64,000 nucleotides of DNA from Pseudo-nitzschia pungens (GCA_037355855.1 CM074764.1:1612001-1676000); one strand, 5' to 3'. Counted from the first letter of the stretch, positions 1-10,695 are shown. A program made the numbers and translations. Notes: generated by a model not told the origin, from the letters alone.

Positions 1-1
1 C

Positions 2-850
2 GATGTCACTGAACAAGTACGAAACGATTCCTCGATGAAAAAGGGGGTCTTTTGTCGCGCAGATTCGCCATTCGTCACGAGTATTGAAATGTCAAACAAC
101 ATGTTGCAAGGAACGATCCCCTGGGAGCTATCGTTGCTCGAATTTTTGATCAGAATCGATTTTGATACCAATCGACTCTCTGGCTCAATTCCGATGGAGC
201 TGAGTCAATTGACGAGATTACGAGCGATTTGGTTGACGAACAATCAGTTAACAGGAGAAATCCCGCGTGAATTAGCAACTGCAACTCAACTGGGAAGCAT
301 CGACCTAGAACAGAACAATTTATCGTCCACTCTGCCAGCCGAATGGGGATCGTTGTCCAATTTAAACTATATAAGCTTGCATCTGAACAAATTGACAGGG
401 ACACTTCCACTGGAATGGCAAAGCCTTACCAAGCTACAGACTTTGGATCTGGCAGCTAACGAGCTGGACGGTACGATTCCAACAGAATACGGGAAACTCA
501 CCGAACTTGAAGTCATATTTTTGGAGTCCAATCGGTTGGAGGGTCCGCTCCCGTCCACGTTTGTAAAGTGTACCAATCTAGTAAACTTCTTTGTGGACGG
601 AAATCCTTTGACGGGAACCGTTCCGGCCGACTACTCCGCTCTTACGAAGTTGGAGTATTTTTGGTTTCATGGAACTGCGTTGACAGGAAGCGTCGACGGC
701 ACATTCTGTGATTCGGGTCTCTGGAGTCTTACAGATATGAGATCGAACTGCTTGAGAGAGCCTTCTGGATTGCCAGCCAAGATGGAGTGTTCCTGTTGCT
801 CAAGCTGTTGCGATAGCAACGGAGAAAACTGTAAATCCTCGTGGTACTAG
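2..850 (+). CDS. Leucine-rich repeat protein, 5' end outside the window
   Basis: The frame is open from base 2, so the first ATG (base 35) may be internal and the gene probably starts left of the window. From about residue 18 of that ATG the protein is a run of about eight plant-type LRRs of the L-x-G-x-[IVL]-P pattern (LQGTIPWEL, LSGSIPMEL, LTGEIPREL, LTGTLPLEW, LDGTIPTEY, LEGPLPSTF, LTGTVPADY). Before them is a Cys-containing cap (GVFCRADSPFVTSIEMSNN) like the end of an LRR N-terminal domain. The C-terminus is cysteine-rich (CSCCSSCC) and ends without a kinase or visible transmembrane segment. LRRs of this type usually bind proteins or ligands, and many diatom members are secreted or cell-surface proteins. 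The exact role cannot be told. Confidence 0.85.
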   Translation, partial: DVTEQVRNDSSMKKGVFCRADSPFVTSIEMSNNMLQGTIPWELSLLEFLIRIDFDTNRLSGSIPMELSQLTRLRAIWLTNNQLTGEIPRELATATQLGSIDLEQNNLSSTLPAEWGSLSNLNYISLHLNKLTGTLPLEWQSLTKLQTLDLAANELDGTIPTEYGKLTELEVIFLESNRLEGPLPSTFVKCTNLVNFFVDGNPLTGTVPADYSALTKLEYFWFHGTALTGSVDGTFCDSGLWSLTDMRSNCLREPSGLPAKMECSCCSSCCDSNGENCKSSWY

Positions 851-2116
851 TTGTCGTAATATTTGACTACAGTATCATATTTTCATGTTTTTTATTTCAG
901 TGTGTGTACGACTATGAGTGTGGCAATGATGTCCAAAAAGTCGAAGTGAAATCTATCAGACTCGTAACAGGTGAAAGGTTTCTTTGAAAAGCCACGGACA
1001 TCCTTTCGGATTTTTTGACATTCTTCAACTCCCTTTTCCTTGTACGAATACCAAAGTGCAGTCTCAAAACGTTGTAGTACAGTACGGGAAAATGTGGTCA
1101 TTGGATTTGACACGTTCCAGGAAAGTAATCCAATCAACCTTCCAAAAATATTTCTACACCTCTGCCCACGATAGCTTCAACCTCCAAAACGTTACTAGTA
1201 GTAGTAGTAGTAGTGAGTGCTGTTTGAGCCTACTACTAGATGAAACTTTCCTCAAGTTTTTGAAAGGGAAAAGTATGTTGAGTTAAGGATTCAACTTCTC
1301 GTTTCGTTCGCTTTCCACTCGAACTGTGGCATGAGAGAGAAATGGATGGGTCGTGTCTCCATAGAGAGTAAAGTCTTCGTTATCATCAATCAACTTTTTT
1401 CTTCAATTAGTGGAGTTGTAAGAAATAATCCTTAGCTCATGTAGGATTTACAACGGAGCTTTAACTTCCTTAAGAAGTGGAAGAGTGTGTTAAACCGGGT
1501 TTTGGTAGAAATTGGCGCTCCGGTAAAGCGTGTTGAGTTGTAAATGTCCTGTCAGGAGCGGTCAAAAACGCCCGAATAGTGTACACAGTAGTAAACCTTA
1601 CCGTAATACCAAGATCACAATCAAAATAGGAGTGAGGTTATTAACTAGTGATTAGGGATTTATGCTCAATCAACAAAAATAATGATCGGTTGATACTTGA
1701 TACAGTACGAAGTAAGGTTTAACCTTACGTCGTAGTTGAATTGTTGATTCCGATGACCTAACTTAACCTGAAGATTAACCTTACCGTACACATCTCAAAA
1801 TCAAAATCAACTTGCAAAAAAGATTCGGGATGGTGCATACCGTACAAGTAACCTTACTCGTACACGTAACTTACTCTGTACAATATCTGATGGTGATCCT
1901 TGATCCTTGATCCTTGCTTCTTTGTTCGCATCAACAAGCAATCGATCTCAAAATAAATTCGTGTGATACTTCAAATTACGGGTAAGTTAAGGTTACCTAA
2001 CTTTCAACGTTCAAACTTGATTCTGTCCCACTTCCTTTCGGCGAACAAATAGAACCACACCGAAGCGATTGAATCTTTATCTCCCTCCAATCAATTCGAA
2101 TACGAAGAAATCAACA
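851..2116. other. Intergenic region without a convincing gene
   Basis: This stretch is AT-rich, and its short open frames are not protein-like. It has a small run of TAG triplets near 1196-1213. Around 1401-1460 is a sequence resembling the left part of the element at 26981-27282 (TTAGTGGAGTTGT, then ACAACGGAGCTTTAACTTC). From about 1560 to 2000 it is full of the GTAAGGTTAC / CCTTACTCGTA words that recur in the other intergenic stretches. Confidence 0.6.
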
Positions 2117-3040
2117 ATGATCGTTGGCAGCCGTTCCTCATCAAAAGCGACAAAGGCGCCGTTGCCGTTGCCGTCACCGTCGCTGTCGCAGACTACGTCG
2201 ATGTTCCGAAAGCCATCCATTGTTGGTGTGTTTTCGTGTCTCTTTCTGGCAACTATTAGCTCCCTACTTTTGTCGCCTTGCATGGCATTTGTCGACCGCG
2301 CAGGTTTTCATCGCAAAGATGGGATCCGGACCAAACTGTATGCAACGGATGGCACCACGGATCAAAATCCAGTCCCACCTGCAAGGGCCCGATTGCTGCC
2401 GGACGTCTTACGTTTTCGTGGGTCGGTCGATCAAGGTTACGGTCGTGGTGGTAAAAAATTGGGAGTTCCCACCGCGAATCTTCCGAGCAGTCTCTTTCAA
2501 AATGCACTGGAAGAGGTGACGACGGGCGTTTACTTTGGATGGGTAACCCTCGAGCGAAATCGAAATTCGAGCAGCGTGAGCGATTCCGAAACCTTCAAAG
2601 CGGTAGTCAACGTTGGCTACTCCCCTACCTTTGAAGGAGAAGAAAACAAAGAAAAAATCATCGAAGCACACTTAATCGTGGAAACTCACGACGACGAAGA
2701 CTCTGGAATCGAAACCGACCACAATAGCGACAGCGATACCGAAAAGAGCGATGGCAAGGCTTCCATCGAAGACTTTTATGGGGTCCCTATGAGACTGCAG
2801 CTGGTAGGATTCTTGAGGGAAGAAAAGAAATTCGATAGTTTTCCTGAGTTGATCGCACAAATCCATGCCGACGTTCACGACGCCAGGCTATCCCTGGATT
2901 GCCAGCCGTATCAATCCTGCCAATCCGATCCCTTCCTCTGCACGAAAACACACCGGGCTTGGATAGGAAGCATGGGTGGAGATGACGTTGCGAGCTGGGA
3001 GACTGCGCCCATCAATGAATTTCTTGATAGCATCGAATGA
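2117..3040 (+). CDS. Riboflavin kinase (flavokinase), probably plastid-targeted
   Basis: It makes FMN from riboflavin and ATP. From about residue 93 the protein follows the eukaryotic riboflavin kinase / RibF C-terminal fold: GYGRGGKKLGVPTANL (Gly-rich loop and PTAN nucleotide/Mg site), TGVYFGWV, VVNVGYSPTF, then Glu in IIEAHLIV, DFYG, and LVGFLREEKKFDSFPELIAQIHAD. No FAD synthetase domain is present, so it is a stand-alone kinase. An acidic, low-complexity insert (about residues 195-220, rich in D/E/S) interrupts the domain. The first ATG of the frame is at 2117 (307 aa). A second at 2201 (MFRKPS) begins directly with a hydrophobic signal peptide ending CMA|FVDRAG, close to the diatom plastid ASAFAP site, and is a good alternative start. 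Plastid targeting is an inference. Confidence 0.85.
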   Translation: MIVGSRSSSKATKAPLPLPSPSLSQTTSMFRKPSIVGVFSCLFLATISSLLLSPCMAFVDRAGFHRKDGIRTKLYATDGTTDQNPVPPARARLLPDVLRFRGSVDQGYGRGGKKLGVPTANLPSSLFQNALEEVTTGVYFGWVTLERNRNSSSVSDSETFKAVVNVGYSPTFEGEENKEKIIEAHLIVETHDDEDSGIETDHNSDSDTEKSDGKASIEDFYGVPMRLQLVGFLREEKKFDSFPELIAQIHADVHDARLSLDCQPYQSCQSDPFLCTKTHRAWIGSMGGDDVASWETAPINEFLDSIE

Positions 3041-4366
3041 GGCCCTGAATTGCACTGATGAATGGAACTCTCGGTTCCAGTTCGAAAATGTGACCTCGAT
3101 GGACATCGATTCCTTACATGCTTGTATGCGTGTATCCTTTGCCTCTTACTATACTGCATCGCCAAAAATGATGCAGGAGATTTTATGAACAAATTGGTGA
3201 TAAGGCTTATGGCACCACTCCTGTGCTGCAACAATGCTGGGTGTTCAATTATGTTAATTGTTGGAAGCGAAATGATGGGGTCCAAACGTATGGTAGTCTG
3301 CATTCAGCCTCGAAAATCGATCACATCTAATTGAACAATTGACCTACCATACCATTGTTTCATAATTAGTCACCAGTCTCTACATAAAAATAAGAGCTTA
3401 CGTGTTGTCTCTCCTCACATATGAGAAGAATTAGTGATTGTGCATGGCATGAATCTATTCTCATCTTGCTTTGTCGTGTCGAAATGCATTCTACGAACAC
3501 TGACATTGGAGAATAAATGTGGGTCAAACTATTTTTGATTCATGATGATGTGAAGGAAAAACAATCTTTTAACATCGATAAGAACAAAGAATATACTGAT
3601 TGCTTCTTTCTAGAAAAAGATAATGAAACTTCTTGACATTGAAGTCTTATCTGAGCACAAAAAAGTTCTTCCCTCACATTAGTTCATATAATATTATCAT
3701 TATTTTTTACTGTAACTCCACTTCATTTCAAAATATTTTTGTTGGCATCTGTCTGATCTAAAGCCAAAATAATAATTAGAGATTATTTTTTCTTCGGTTA
3801 GGACTTACACGTACGTACACGCACGTAACGCTTTGAATTGAAGATCTTGTTTTTTGGGATTCGAATTTTGAAAGTTTTCCCAATCAACTTGTGGTGTTTT
3901 AACCCAAAAACCCAAAACTTGGTTCTCGATGTGATGCAGAAGTGTGCCCAAAGCATGCGCTGGATCCTGCAGTACACGCATCTTGCACACACTTTCCTCC
4001 CTTCGACACTGATATCGCTATTTACTTTTCCAACTTTTTCATCGCCTGCTAACCGAGATGATCACATCATGATCACTGACGACGGCAAACAACGTACGAG
4101 TATCAATCTTGGATGAAAAGGAGGAATCCAACTCCGCTAGGGGTTGCCGAATCCTTGTTTTGGATCCCTGTTGATGTACTTCGTATGACGTATGAAAAAA
4201 TGCTTACGAACTGCGACTACTAGAACAAAATTGAATGCAGAGAGGTGACGACAACATTCCGCGAATTCTGATGAGAACGACCCGCCGGTTTCGAGATCTG
4301 TCCTCTTCTCACAATTTTAAATCAGAGCAGAAGTAGCAAAACAATCAGTAGTTTACAACCACCACC
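3041..4366. other. Intergenic region and aldolase upstream region
   Basis: There is no gene-like ORF. The opposing small frames at 3798-4116 are shadows of one another and lack protein character. The last 150 bases before 4367 should hold the aldolase promoter and 5' UTR. The start context there is favourable (ACCACCACC before ATG), but no specific element can be named. Confidence 0.5.
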
Positions 4367-4795
4367 ATGAAGTTCAGTTCCGTTGCCGTTTTTGCCGCCT
4401 TTGCCGGTGTTGCCAATGCCTTCGCCCCCGCCGCAGAGCGATCTTCTTCTAGCACAGCGCTTTCCATGTCGCTCGAAAGGTATTCCGACGAGCTCAAGGC
4501 CACTGCCGCCGCAATGGTCACCAAGGGAAAGGGTCTCCTCGCCTGTGATGAATCCACCGGAACCGTCGGAGCCCGTTTGGAATCCATCGGTTTGGAAAAC
4601 AACGAAAACAACCGTCGTGAGGTGAGACTTTTCTGGAGCACTAACATTTTTCCATGTACTTTCGTTGTGTTCTAGTTCTTTCAACTAATAATATTGTCAT
4701 ATTTTTCTTCTTAAACTTAGTGGCGTCAACTTCTTTTCACCACCCCTGATATCGGTGATTACATTTCTGGAGCAATCTTGTTCGAGGAAACTCTT
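4367..4795 (+). pseudogene. Plastid class I fructose-bisphosphate aldolase, 5' part, cut by a copia insertion
   Basis: Exon 1 (4367-4621, 85 codons) encodes MKFSSVAVFAAFAGVANA, a signal peptide followed by FAPAAERSSSS, the classic diatom plastid cleavage site and transit peptide, and then the aldolase N-terminus (LACDESTGTVGARLESIGL). A 99-bp intron (4622-4720, GTGAGA...TTAG) follows. Exon 2 resumes with WRQLLFTTPDIGDYISGAIL and stops after 25 codons (FEETL) where the copia element enters at 4796. The 5-bp duplication CTCTT (4791-4795 and 11120-11124) lets the frame resume exactly with TAC at 11125 (YQDSKEGKPFVNV), so the empty-site gene would encode 391 aa. The enzyme cleaves or forms fructose-1,6-bisphosphate and sedoheptulose-1,7-bisphosphate in the plastid. 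As sequenced, the allele cannot make full-length enzyme unless the insert is removed. Confidence 0.93.
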
Positions 4796-5219
4796 TGTTG
4801 AGATGGTTGAAATATACGGGTTAATAGAAGTGTTACTTTATTGGATTCTATCTTTTACAAAATATGAGCCAGGTATTCTCCTCCAATAATCCCAACAATT
4901 GTTCTAACAACCATTGTAAATCACTCCTAAACCTCTTCCTGTGATAAACTCGCCAATATCTCTTTTGTCACTGCTCTAAGTACCTTCAGTTGGAGACATT
5001 GAATATTTGTTCAACTATCTTGTCTTCATCGCAGATTCACCATATTTCTGTCCTTACTATTGACTTTGTGAGCCTGAAATATTTGCTAGTTTGCACCTCT
5101 TGCCATCTGTTTTAGTGCTTTGTGTATCTTCTCCTTCGAACTGTATTTCTTCTCCTTTGAACTGTGTTTCCTTCATTATTTCGTCTGTCCGTTCTTCATT
5201 TGACCACTTTGTCTCAACA
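4796..5219 (-). repeat. 3' LTR of the copia element
   Basis: A 424-bp repeat bounded by TGTTGAG and CTCAACA (7-bp terminal inverted repeat). It reads base for base the same as 10696-11119. Because the element is on the minus strand, this copy is its 3' LTR. Confidence 0.97.
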
Positions 5220-5239
5220 CACTTCCCTATTTAACCTGC

Positions 5240-7963
5240 TCAGCTGACCAATTCGCTGCTGTATTGGTTAAATAAATCTCGAGACAAATTCTTGGTATGC
5301 ATGTCTGGTGTCATATCATTCCCGGTTCTCCATTTCACCATAAGGAATCCTCTCTCCTTCAACTCCCGCAGAAAATTCTGTTTGACATCTATGTGCCTGG
5401 TTCTTCCTCCCACAGACCAGTTATTTGCCAAATCAACTGTGCCCTTGTTATCGCAGTACAATATCATCGGCAACTCAATTTCCAACTCCATGTTGATCAT
5501 TATGTGGTATACAAACATCATGTCCTGCGCAGTAAGTACTGCTGAATAGAGCTCTGCTTCTGTTGTTGACAGTGCAATAATTGGCATCATTTTGCTGAAT
5601 TGCTTTACGATTGCGCCCTCCAGGTACACTATTCCGGCATTCACACTTCTTCTGCTGCTGTGCTTCGCGTATTCCGAATCACACTTACCACTGATCATGA
5701 ACTTATATTTGCCCCTTCGTCCGTTCCACCCACCAGGCTTAGTTACCTTGATCGTGAATCCCTTCTTCTTAGTGGATACAATGAAATTCATGACCCTCTT
5801 GAGTGCCTTCATGCTTCTGGCGCTAGCCTGTTGCATGTGACTTGATAACTCTCTCACTGCATTCAGTACATCCGGTCTACTCCATCTCATCATATGCAGT
5901 AGAATTCCTACTCCGGATCGATACTTGGTCTGTTCTTCCGGTGACAGGGGCTTATCGATTTCGGGCTCATACTCCAAAACACTTCCCGGCTCTGCTGGTG
6001 TTGTTGGCGCTTTGTTCTGAGTCCCGGTTCCACCGGCACATCCGAATTCATCCACAAATCTCTGTACTTTTACCGGTTGCGTCAGTCGTATATACCCTGC
6101 CTCACGTTCCACCTGACAACCCACATACTCTTTTAACTGCCCAAGATCTTTGCAGTCCCATAAGCCCATGAACTGTTCCACTGTCCTCAGAACCAGTTCC
6201 TTAGGCCCGGAAATGCAGCAGTCATCCACCCATAGAACAAACAATACCAGTTGTTCTTTCTCATATTTATAAAACACGCATGGTTCTGCCGGATTCCTCT
6301 TGAATCCCATAAATGCCAGCGCTTTACAACACTCTCGATAGTACTGCAGCGCCGCCTGCACAGTTCCATACTGTGTCTTAAGTAGTTTGAACACCCCCCA
6401 TGCCGGATACCACTTCTTGTAAGCCTCAGGGATCTTCATGTAAATTTGGTGTCTGTCTGGATGCTGGAATTCCCCATTCAAGAAGGCTCCTTCCACATCC
6501 ACTAGGTGCTGATACCATTTGGCTGCCAGTGTCAACACGAAACAGATTCTTATGCTGACTTCTGTGGCCACCGGTGCTGACTTGTCGTGGCTGTCATAGT
6601 GCTTCCCATCGACTTGCTGAAACCCTCTAAACGCGTTTCTGGCTCTGAAAACGCCATTAGGCTTCTTCTTCATGGCCCAGGTACTGTCGAACAGCTTGGT
6701 TCCCTTCGGAATATCTCTTGGATGCACTACCTCAAACACGTTGTACTTGACCATCTTGTCGTGTTCTACCTTGATAGCCTTCTCCCATTCCTCTCGGTCG
6801 ACTGTCTTCATTGCTTGCTGGTAATTCATCACGTTGAGTTCTTCTGTATTGCCATAGTTCTCTCCTGTTGCTCCCACCAAAAACAGCTCGCCTTCTGTGT
6901 CCGCCAGCGCTGCTGCGACCAATCGATGCTGTTTTGTTGAGTCTATGTACCCGAATGCATGCTCCACTGACTGATACACCTTTTCTCCTTTTGTCAGCGC
7001 AAACACCAGCGCCTCTTCCTCCATCATGCTCTCGTCATAGACCTCGTCTAGTGCACTTATGCCTGCCTCATCAAGCCCCAACAAGCATGTTTTGGCAGCA
7101 TATCCGTCCTGGATTGCGAGCGCTGCGAGCTCCGTTCCATCATGCGCTAATGGCGCTCTAACGTGTCTGCCCGAACGTGTTACTGCCCGGATTACTCGTG
7201 TGTCCGCCTCGCTGCTGTCGATGGTCTCGCTTCCGTCCGTTGACTCTGTCTCGCTTCCGAACAGTGGCTGCTCGGCTTCAAAATCCACTACCTCTGTGTG
7301 TATTGACGTGTGCTCCGTGCTTTCCTCACTGCTCTCACTCGCATCCGATGCTACTGATTCTTCATCCATTCCGGTCTCGATTTCAATAGCTATTCCTGGC
7401 AAACTGTCCGTTTTATAATACATGCGCCCTAACCATCGGACATCTCTCGAGTGGATTGTTTTCTTGGTTTTAGGATCATACATAACGTAGCAGTCTCTCG
7501 CATGGTTCTCTGAATAGTGTACAAACAAACATACCTTGCCACGTGCCTTTACCTTTGCTGTGCCCCGTTTGTGTGTCTTTACTACGCCGGCCATTCCCGC
7601 CACCTGTATATTGTTGATCCATTTAGGCAATTCACCATATAAATGCTCGTGTCGTGTCATTTTCTTCCCGTGGACGTCTACCACTGTCAGCATGTCGGTC
7701 TGCGCTGCCCACTTAAGAAAATGGGTGAACAGTGTGTATCGGTACCTATCCGGCACATTTGCGGCCGCCAATGCTGCACGTGTCTTTCCACATAAATGGT
7801 ACAATTTGGTCTCTACTCGAGAATTTCGCTGAGGTGTTTTCGCTGTATATTCGAACTGTGCGTCCATCCTCCATTCTTTGCCATTGAGAACTGCCTCGAA
7901 TTTGTAGTTCTCCCCGCCGTCATCACAGCGTATGTACTCCGGTCGTTTCCCATGTCTTTTGAA
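5240..7963 (-). CDS. Copia integrase C-terminal part, reverse transcriptase and RNase H
   Basis: This is the in-frame continuation of the polyprotein after the TGA at 7964. It is open for 908 codons including the final stop; the first ATG is at 7867. It starts inside the integrase catalytic core (YIRCDDGGENY, second Asp; TPQRNSRVE, third acidic residue). A low-complexity linker leads into the reverse transcriptase (FRARNAFRGFQQVDG, VDVEGAFLNGEF, and FVLWVDDCCISG with VDD as the catalytic pair), then copia RNase H (GKCDSEYAKHSSRRSVNAG, ALSTTEAELYSAV, YCDNKGTVDLANN, RHIDVKQNFLRE). All key acidic residues of RT and RNase H are visible. Apart from the upstream TGA it looks functional. Confidence 0.93.
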   Translation of the reverse strand, partial: FKRHGKRPEYIRCDDGGENYKFEAVLNGKEWRMDAQFEYTAKTPQRNSRVETKLYHLCGKTRAALAAANVPDRYRYTLFTHFLKWAAQTDMLTVVDVHGKKMTRHEHLYGELPKWINNIQVAGMAGVVKTHKRGTAKVKARGKVCLFVHYSENHARDCYVMYDPKTKKTIHSRDVRWLGRMYYKTDSLPGIAIEIETGMDEESVASDASESSEESTEHTSIHTEVVDFEAEQPLFGSETESTDGSETIDSSEADTRVIRAVTRSGRHVRAPLAHDGTELAALAIQDGYAAKTCLLGLDEAGISALDEVYDESMMEEEALVFALTKGEKVYQSVEHAFGYIDSTKQHRLVAAALADTEGELFLVGATGENYGNTEELNVMNYQQAMKTVDREEWEKAIKVEHDKMVKYNVFEVVHPRDIPKGTKLFDSTWAMKKKPNGVFRARNAFRGFQQVDGKHYDSHDKSAPVATEVSIRICFVLTLAAKWYQHLVDVEGAFLNGEFQHPDRHQIYMKIPEAYKKWYPAWGVFKLLKTQYGTVQAALQYYRECCKALAFMGFKRNPAEPCVFYKYEKEQLVLFVLWVDDCCISGPKELVLRTVEQFMGLWDCKDLGQLKEYVGCQVEREAGYIRLTQPVKVQRFVDEFGCAGGTGTQNKAPTTPAEPGSVLEYEPEIDKPLSPEEQTKYRSGVGILLHMMRWSRPDVLNAVRELSSHMQQASARSMKALKRVMNFIVSTKKKGFTIKVTKPGGWNGRRGKYKFMISGKCDSEYAKHSSRRSVNAGIVYLEGAIVKQFSKMMPIIALSTTEAELYSAVLTAQDMMFVYHIMINMELEIELPMILYCDNKGTVDLANNWSVGGRTRHIDVKQNFLRELKERGFLMVKWRTGNDMTPDMHTKNLSRDLFNQYSSELVS

Positions 7964-10582
7964 TCAGTGAAGCTTGGTACAGAAATCCTCAACAAATCCT
8001 TTCTTCATTCGGTACCATCCAAGAATAGTTCCCCCTGTTAGATACTCGACACCCACTGTCAGACAGTTGTTGTATGGAAATACCACCCCTCCTGTCTTTG
8101 GTTCCTTAAGGGACAATCCATCGACGTACCATTTCTGACCAATTTTCGAAATTTGTTGTGTCTCCCCACTTCCTAAGTCTACCTGCTTTGCCTTACCAAT
8201 TGCGCATGCCTCACATGTGGCGTCTTTTCCCTCCAGCATCCAACCCAGATGCTTGGCTGTTTCTTTAGTGCTGCGCATATTCGCATGGCCACATTGCTCG
8301 TGTGCTTGTTGCACAGTAATTGTGGTTGGTTTGGTTACCAGCGCCATCTCCTTCTGTCGATCATCGTTTCTCCGGTCGATTCTTACTGCCCAAAGCTTAC
8401 CTTCCTTCGAGTGTATTGGTATGTCAAAGTGTAGTGTTTGCTTACCTTTGTACAGGTGTATCCCGGATTTGTCTCCTGTCATGGTCCAACCATTGTCGGT
8501 TAGTTTGGTTATGGAGCAAAGGTTGAATTTAGATCCACCGTATCTGCAGTCCATCATGCGGATTAATGTGGTGGTTCCCTTCGGTCCCCGTACTATCCCT
8601 GGTATGTCCACTATAGCCACTGCTTGCATCTTATTCCCACTCGCGTCCATGGAGTGATTTGCAGTCTTTAGTCGTGCGTTAGCGTTCTTAGAAGGAATCG
8701 AGCCTACCCGGCTATTCGTGATGTGACACGTTGCTCCTGTATCTGCGATCCATATATACGGTGAGTATAGAGATTCCGACGCCGAATTTGCCGTAAGTGC
8801 CTTAATGTCCCCTTGAGTGTTCAGCATTGCGTATTCTTCGCACCCTGCGAACTCGTCATTCCCGGGTCTATATGTCCGTTGTGCTTCGGTTGGCCAATCG
8901 TTCGGCGCGTCTTGTTCGAGTCTGTCGGTCCAATGCCGAATTGCATAGGTTCTGCGTGTGTGTGACTCCAGTTGTTCTGCCGCATGTATGTATTGTGGCA
9001 TGGATATCAACATATCACTGTCAGTTCCGGCTGGCACTGCTTTGAGTCTCATACTCCAGCCCTTCAACTGTCCGTTACTATCCAACAATTCCGTGACTGC
9101 TTGCACTTCTCCCAATATTGGTCTATTGTATGTATGTGCTGGCGCACGATACCATCCCTTACGATTCATTTTTGTTTGTTTCTTGCGCGCCTGCGTGTTG
9201 ATCCCGCACGTCTTCCTGGTGTGCTTAGTTGTCACGCAGCATTTGTTTTGTTTCTTGCGCTCCTGCCTGTTCATGTGGCAGTCGTTCTTGGTGTGTTTAG
9301 GTCTTGGACAGTGCTTACACGCGCTGTTGGTATGTGCCTTTTGCCTTTGACTTGGTTTAATCGTGTGTTTGCGTCCACGTTTGCTTCTTTTAGGTCCACT
9401 TGCTCTGTTGCCGTTCCCGTACATTGTCTGTACATTCTGTACTGCTTTCTTGCCTTTTCTTTTCTTTGCCTTGTTTCTACTCCTGTTTGCCTTATTGCGG
9501 CGCCAGCTCATTTCTCCTGGTTCAGTCAACTCAGTAACCTCTGACACGATATCTCCCACCACTACACCATGGTGCTCTCGACATGGTACACACTGGTCGA
9601 TTCGGGCTAATGCTAGCTCGGATCCGATCGACAATGCCGCAATCTCGTTGGTTTGTTTGCCTTTCACGCGTTTTGGTTTCTTTTCGGGGTACTTGTCCCA
9701 GCAGTTTGGTTCGGCGTGTCCTTTCTTTCCGCAGTGGCTGCACTTCTTTAGTTTTGGGCAATCGCGTTTGATATGTCCAGGTTTTCCACAGTTGTAACAT
9801 TTCTTCTGACCGTGACCATGATCTCCAGAAGTTTTGTGGTCGATCTTGTTCCCGTCGTAATCATACTCGTTCGAAGTTAAACTGTATTCCACTTGACCTT
9901 TGTTCTTGTTTCGCTCATTCAACGCCTTCCAGAGGGTGATCATTGCCTGCTTTATCTCTCGAACTTTCGGTGCGCCATTGTGTTCCTTCAGTGCTTCTTC
10001 TCGTTTACGAATCAGCGTCTGCTGATACAAGTCCGGTGCCTTTGTGTAGATTAACACTAACTTTTCTTCGTCTGTAATTCCTTGGGTTCGGTCCGCATAC
10101 TTGAGCTCAATTTTGGCCAATCTCGCAAAGAAGTCCCTTGGATTTTCTTTGTTCTTCATGGTAAGTTGTGCCATTTCCCTGCGTTGATCGAATAGAGCTG
10201 TTGCCGGATCTCCTCGATACTCTGCGAATAGATCTTGGATGATAATGTGGGCTTGTCCAATCGGCCACTCTTTGGTAACCGACGCATGCACCATGGCCAA
10301 ACAGTTGATCATCTCACCTTTTGCAAACGCAATCTGCATTGCTGACACTGCCAGTCTGTTCTTCAGAATGGCTTCCTTGTTGGCCTCGGAATGCTTGTTG
10401 CCCTCGTCTTCTTCCTCCTTGTCCGGCATGTCCTTGTGCCGGTCTTCTTTTAGAACTTCGATAAAGTCCTTCTGAGCTGCGTATGCTCTCAAATAAGCCC
10501 ACCAGCTTGCGAATCCATCCTCACTGTCCACACTAAATGTCGGTACGTCTACCTTTATGGACTTCTGTTTGGTTTCACCCAT
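7964..10582 (-). CDS. Copia Gag-protease-integrase N-terminal part of the polyprotein
   Basis: This is 872 aa from ATG at 10582. Gag (about 1-240) is followed by two CCHC zinc knuckles (CYNCGKPGHIKRDC, residues 262-275, and CSHCGKKGHAEPNC, 281-294) and further Cys/His motifs in a basic stretch (CKHCPRPKHTKNDC). The aspartic protease is marked by IWIADTGATCHITN (about residue 620). Next come the pre-integrase HHCC zinc module (HEQCGHANMRST...CEACAIGKAKQ) and the first integrase Asp in WYVDGLSLKEP. The frame ends at a TGA right after VEDFCTKLH. The same frame is then open down to 5240, so this stop splits one long polyprotein of about 1780 codons rather than ending a natural gag. Confidence 0.93.
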   Translation of the reverse strand: MGETKQKSIKVDVPTFSVDSEDGFASWWAYLRAYAAQKDFIEVLKEDRHKDMPDKEEEDEGNKHSEANKEAILKNRLAVSAMQIAFAKGEMINCLAMVHASVTKEWPIGQAHIIIQDLFAEYRGDPATALFDQRREMAQLTMKNKENPRDFFARLAKIELKYADRTQGITDEEKLVLIYTKAPDLYQQTLIRKREEALKEHNGAPKVREIKQAMITLWKALNERNKNKGQVEYSLTSNEYDYDGNKIDHKTSGDHGHGQKKCYNCGKPGHIKRDCPKLKKCSHCGKKGHAEPNCWDKYPEKKPKRVKGKQTNEIAALSIGSELALARIDQCVPCREHHGVVVGDIVSEVTELTEPGEMSWRRNKANRSRNKAKKRKGKKAVQNVQTMYGNGNRASGPKRSKRGRKHTIKPSQRQKAHTNSACKHCPRPKHTKNDCHMNRQERKKQNKCCVTTKHTRKTCGINTQARKKQTKMNRKGWYRAPAHTYNRPILGEVQAVTELLDSNGQLKGWSMRLKAVPAGTDSDMLISMPQYIHAAEQLESHTRRTYAIRHWTDRLEQDAPNDWPTEAQRTYRPGNDEFAGCEEYAMLNTQGDIKALTANSASESLYSPYIWIADTGATCHITNSRVGSIPSKNANARLKTANHSMDASGNKMQAVAIVDIPGIVRGPKGTTTLIRMMDCRYGGSKFNLCSITKLTDNGWTMTGDKSGIHLYKGKQTLHFDIPIHSKEGKLWAVRIDRRNDDRQKEMALVTKPTTITVQQAHEQCGHANMRSTKETAKHLGWMLEGKDATCEACAIGKAKQVDLGSGETQQISKIGQKWYVDGLSLKEPKTGGVVFPYNNCLTVGVEYLTGGTILGWYRMKKGFVEDFCTKLH

Positions 10583-10695
10583 GCTTGTGGTTTGTTACTT
10601 ACTTTGTTGCTGATGGCTTACACGGATATTCTGTATGTATTTGATTCTTTTAACTCGGTTTCCAACGCTTACAACTCAAAACGTTCTTCGAAGAA

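Noticed and set aside
984..1286. 100-residue open frame
   Set aside because: Composition is random, with a Ser run from TAG/AGT triplets and no homology or splice context.
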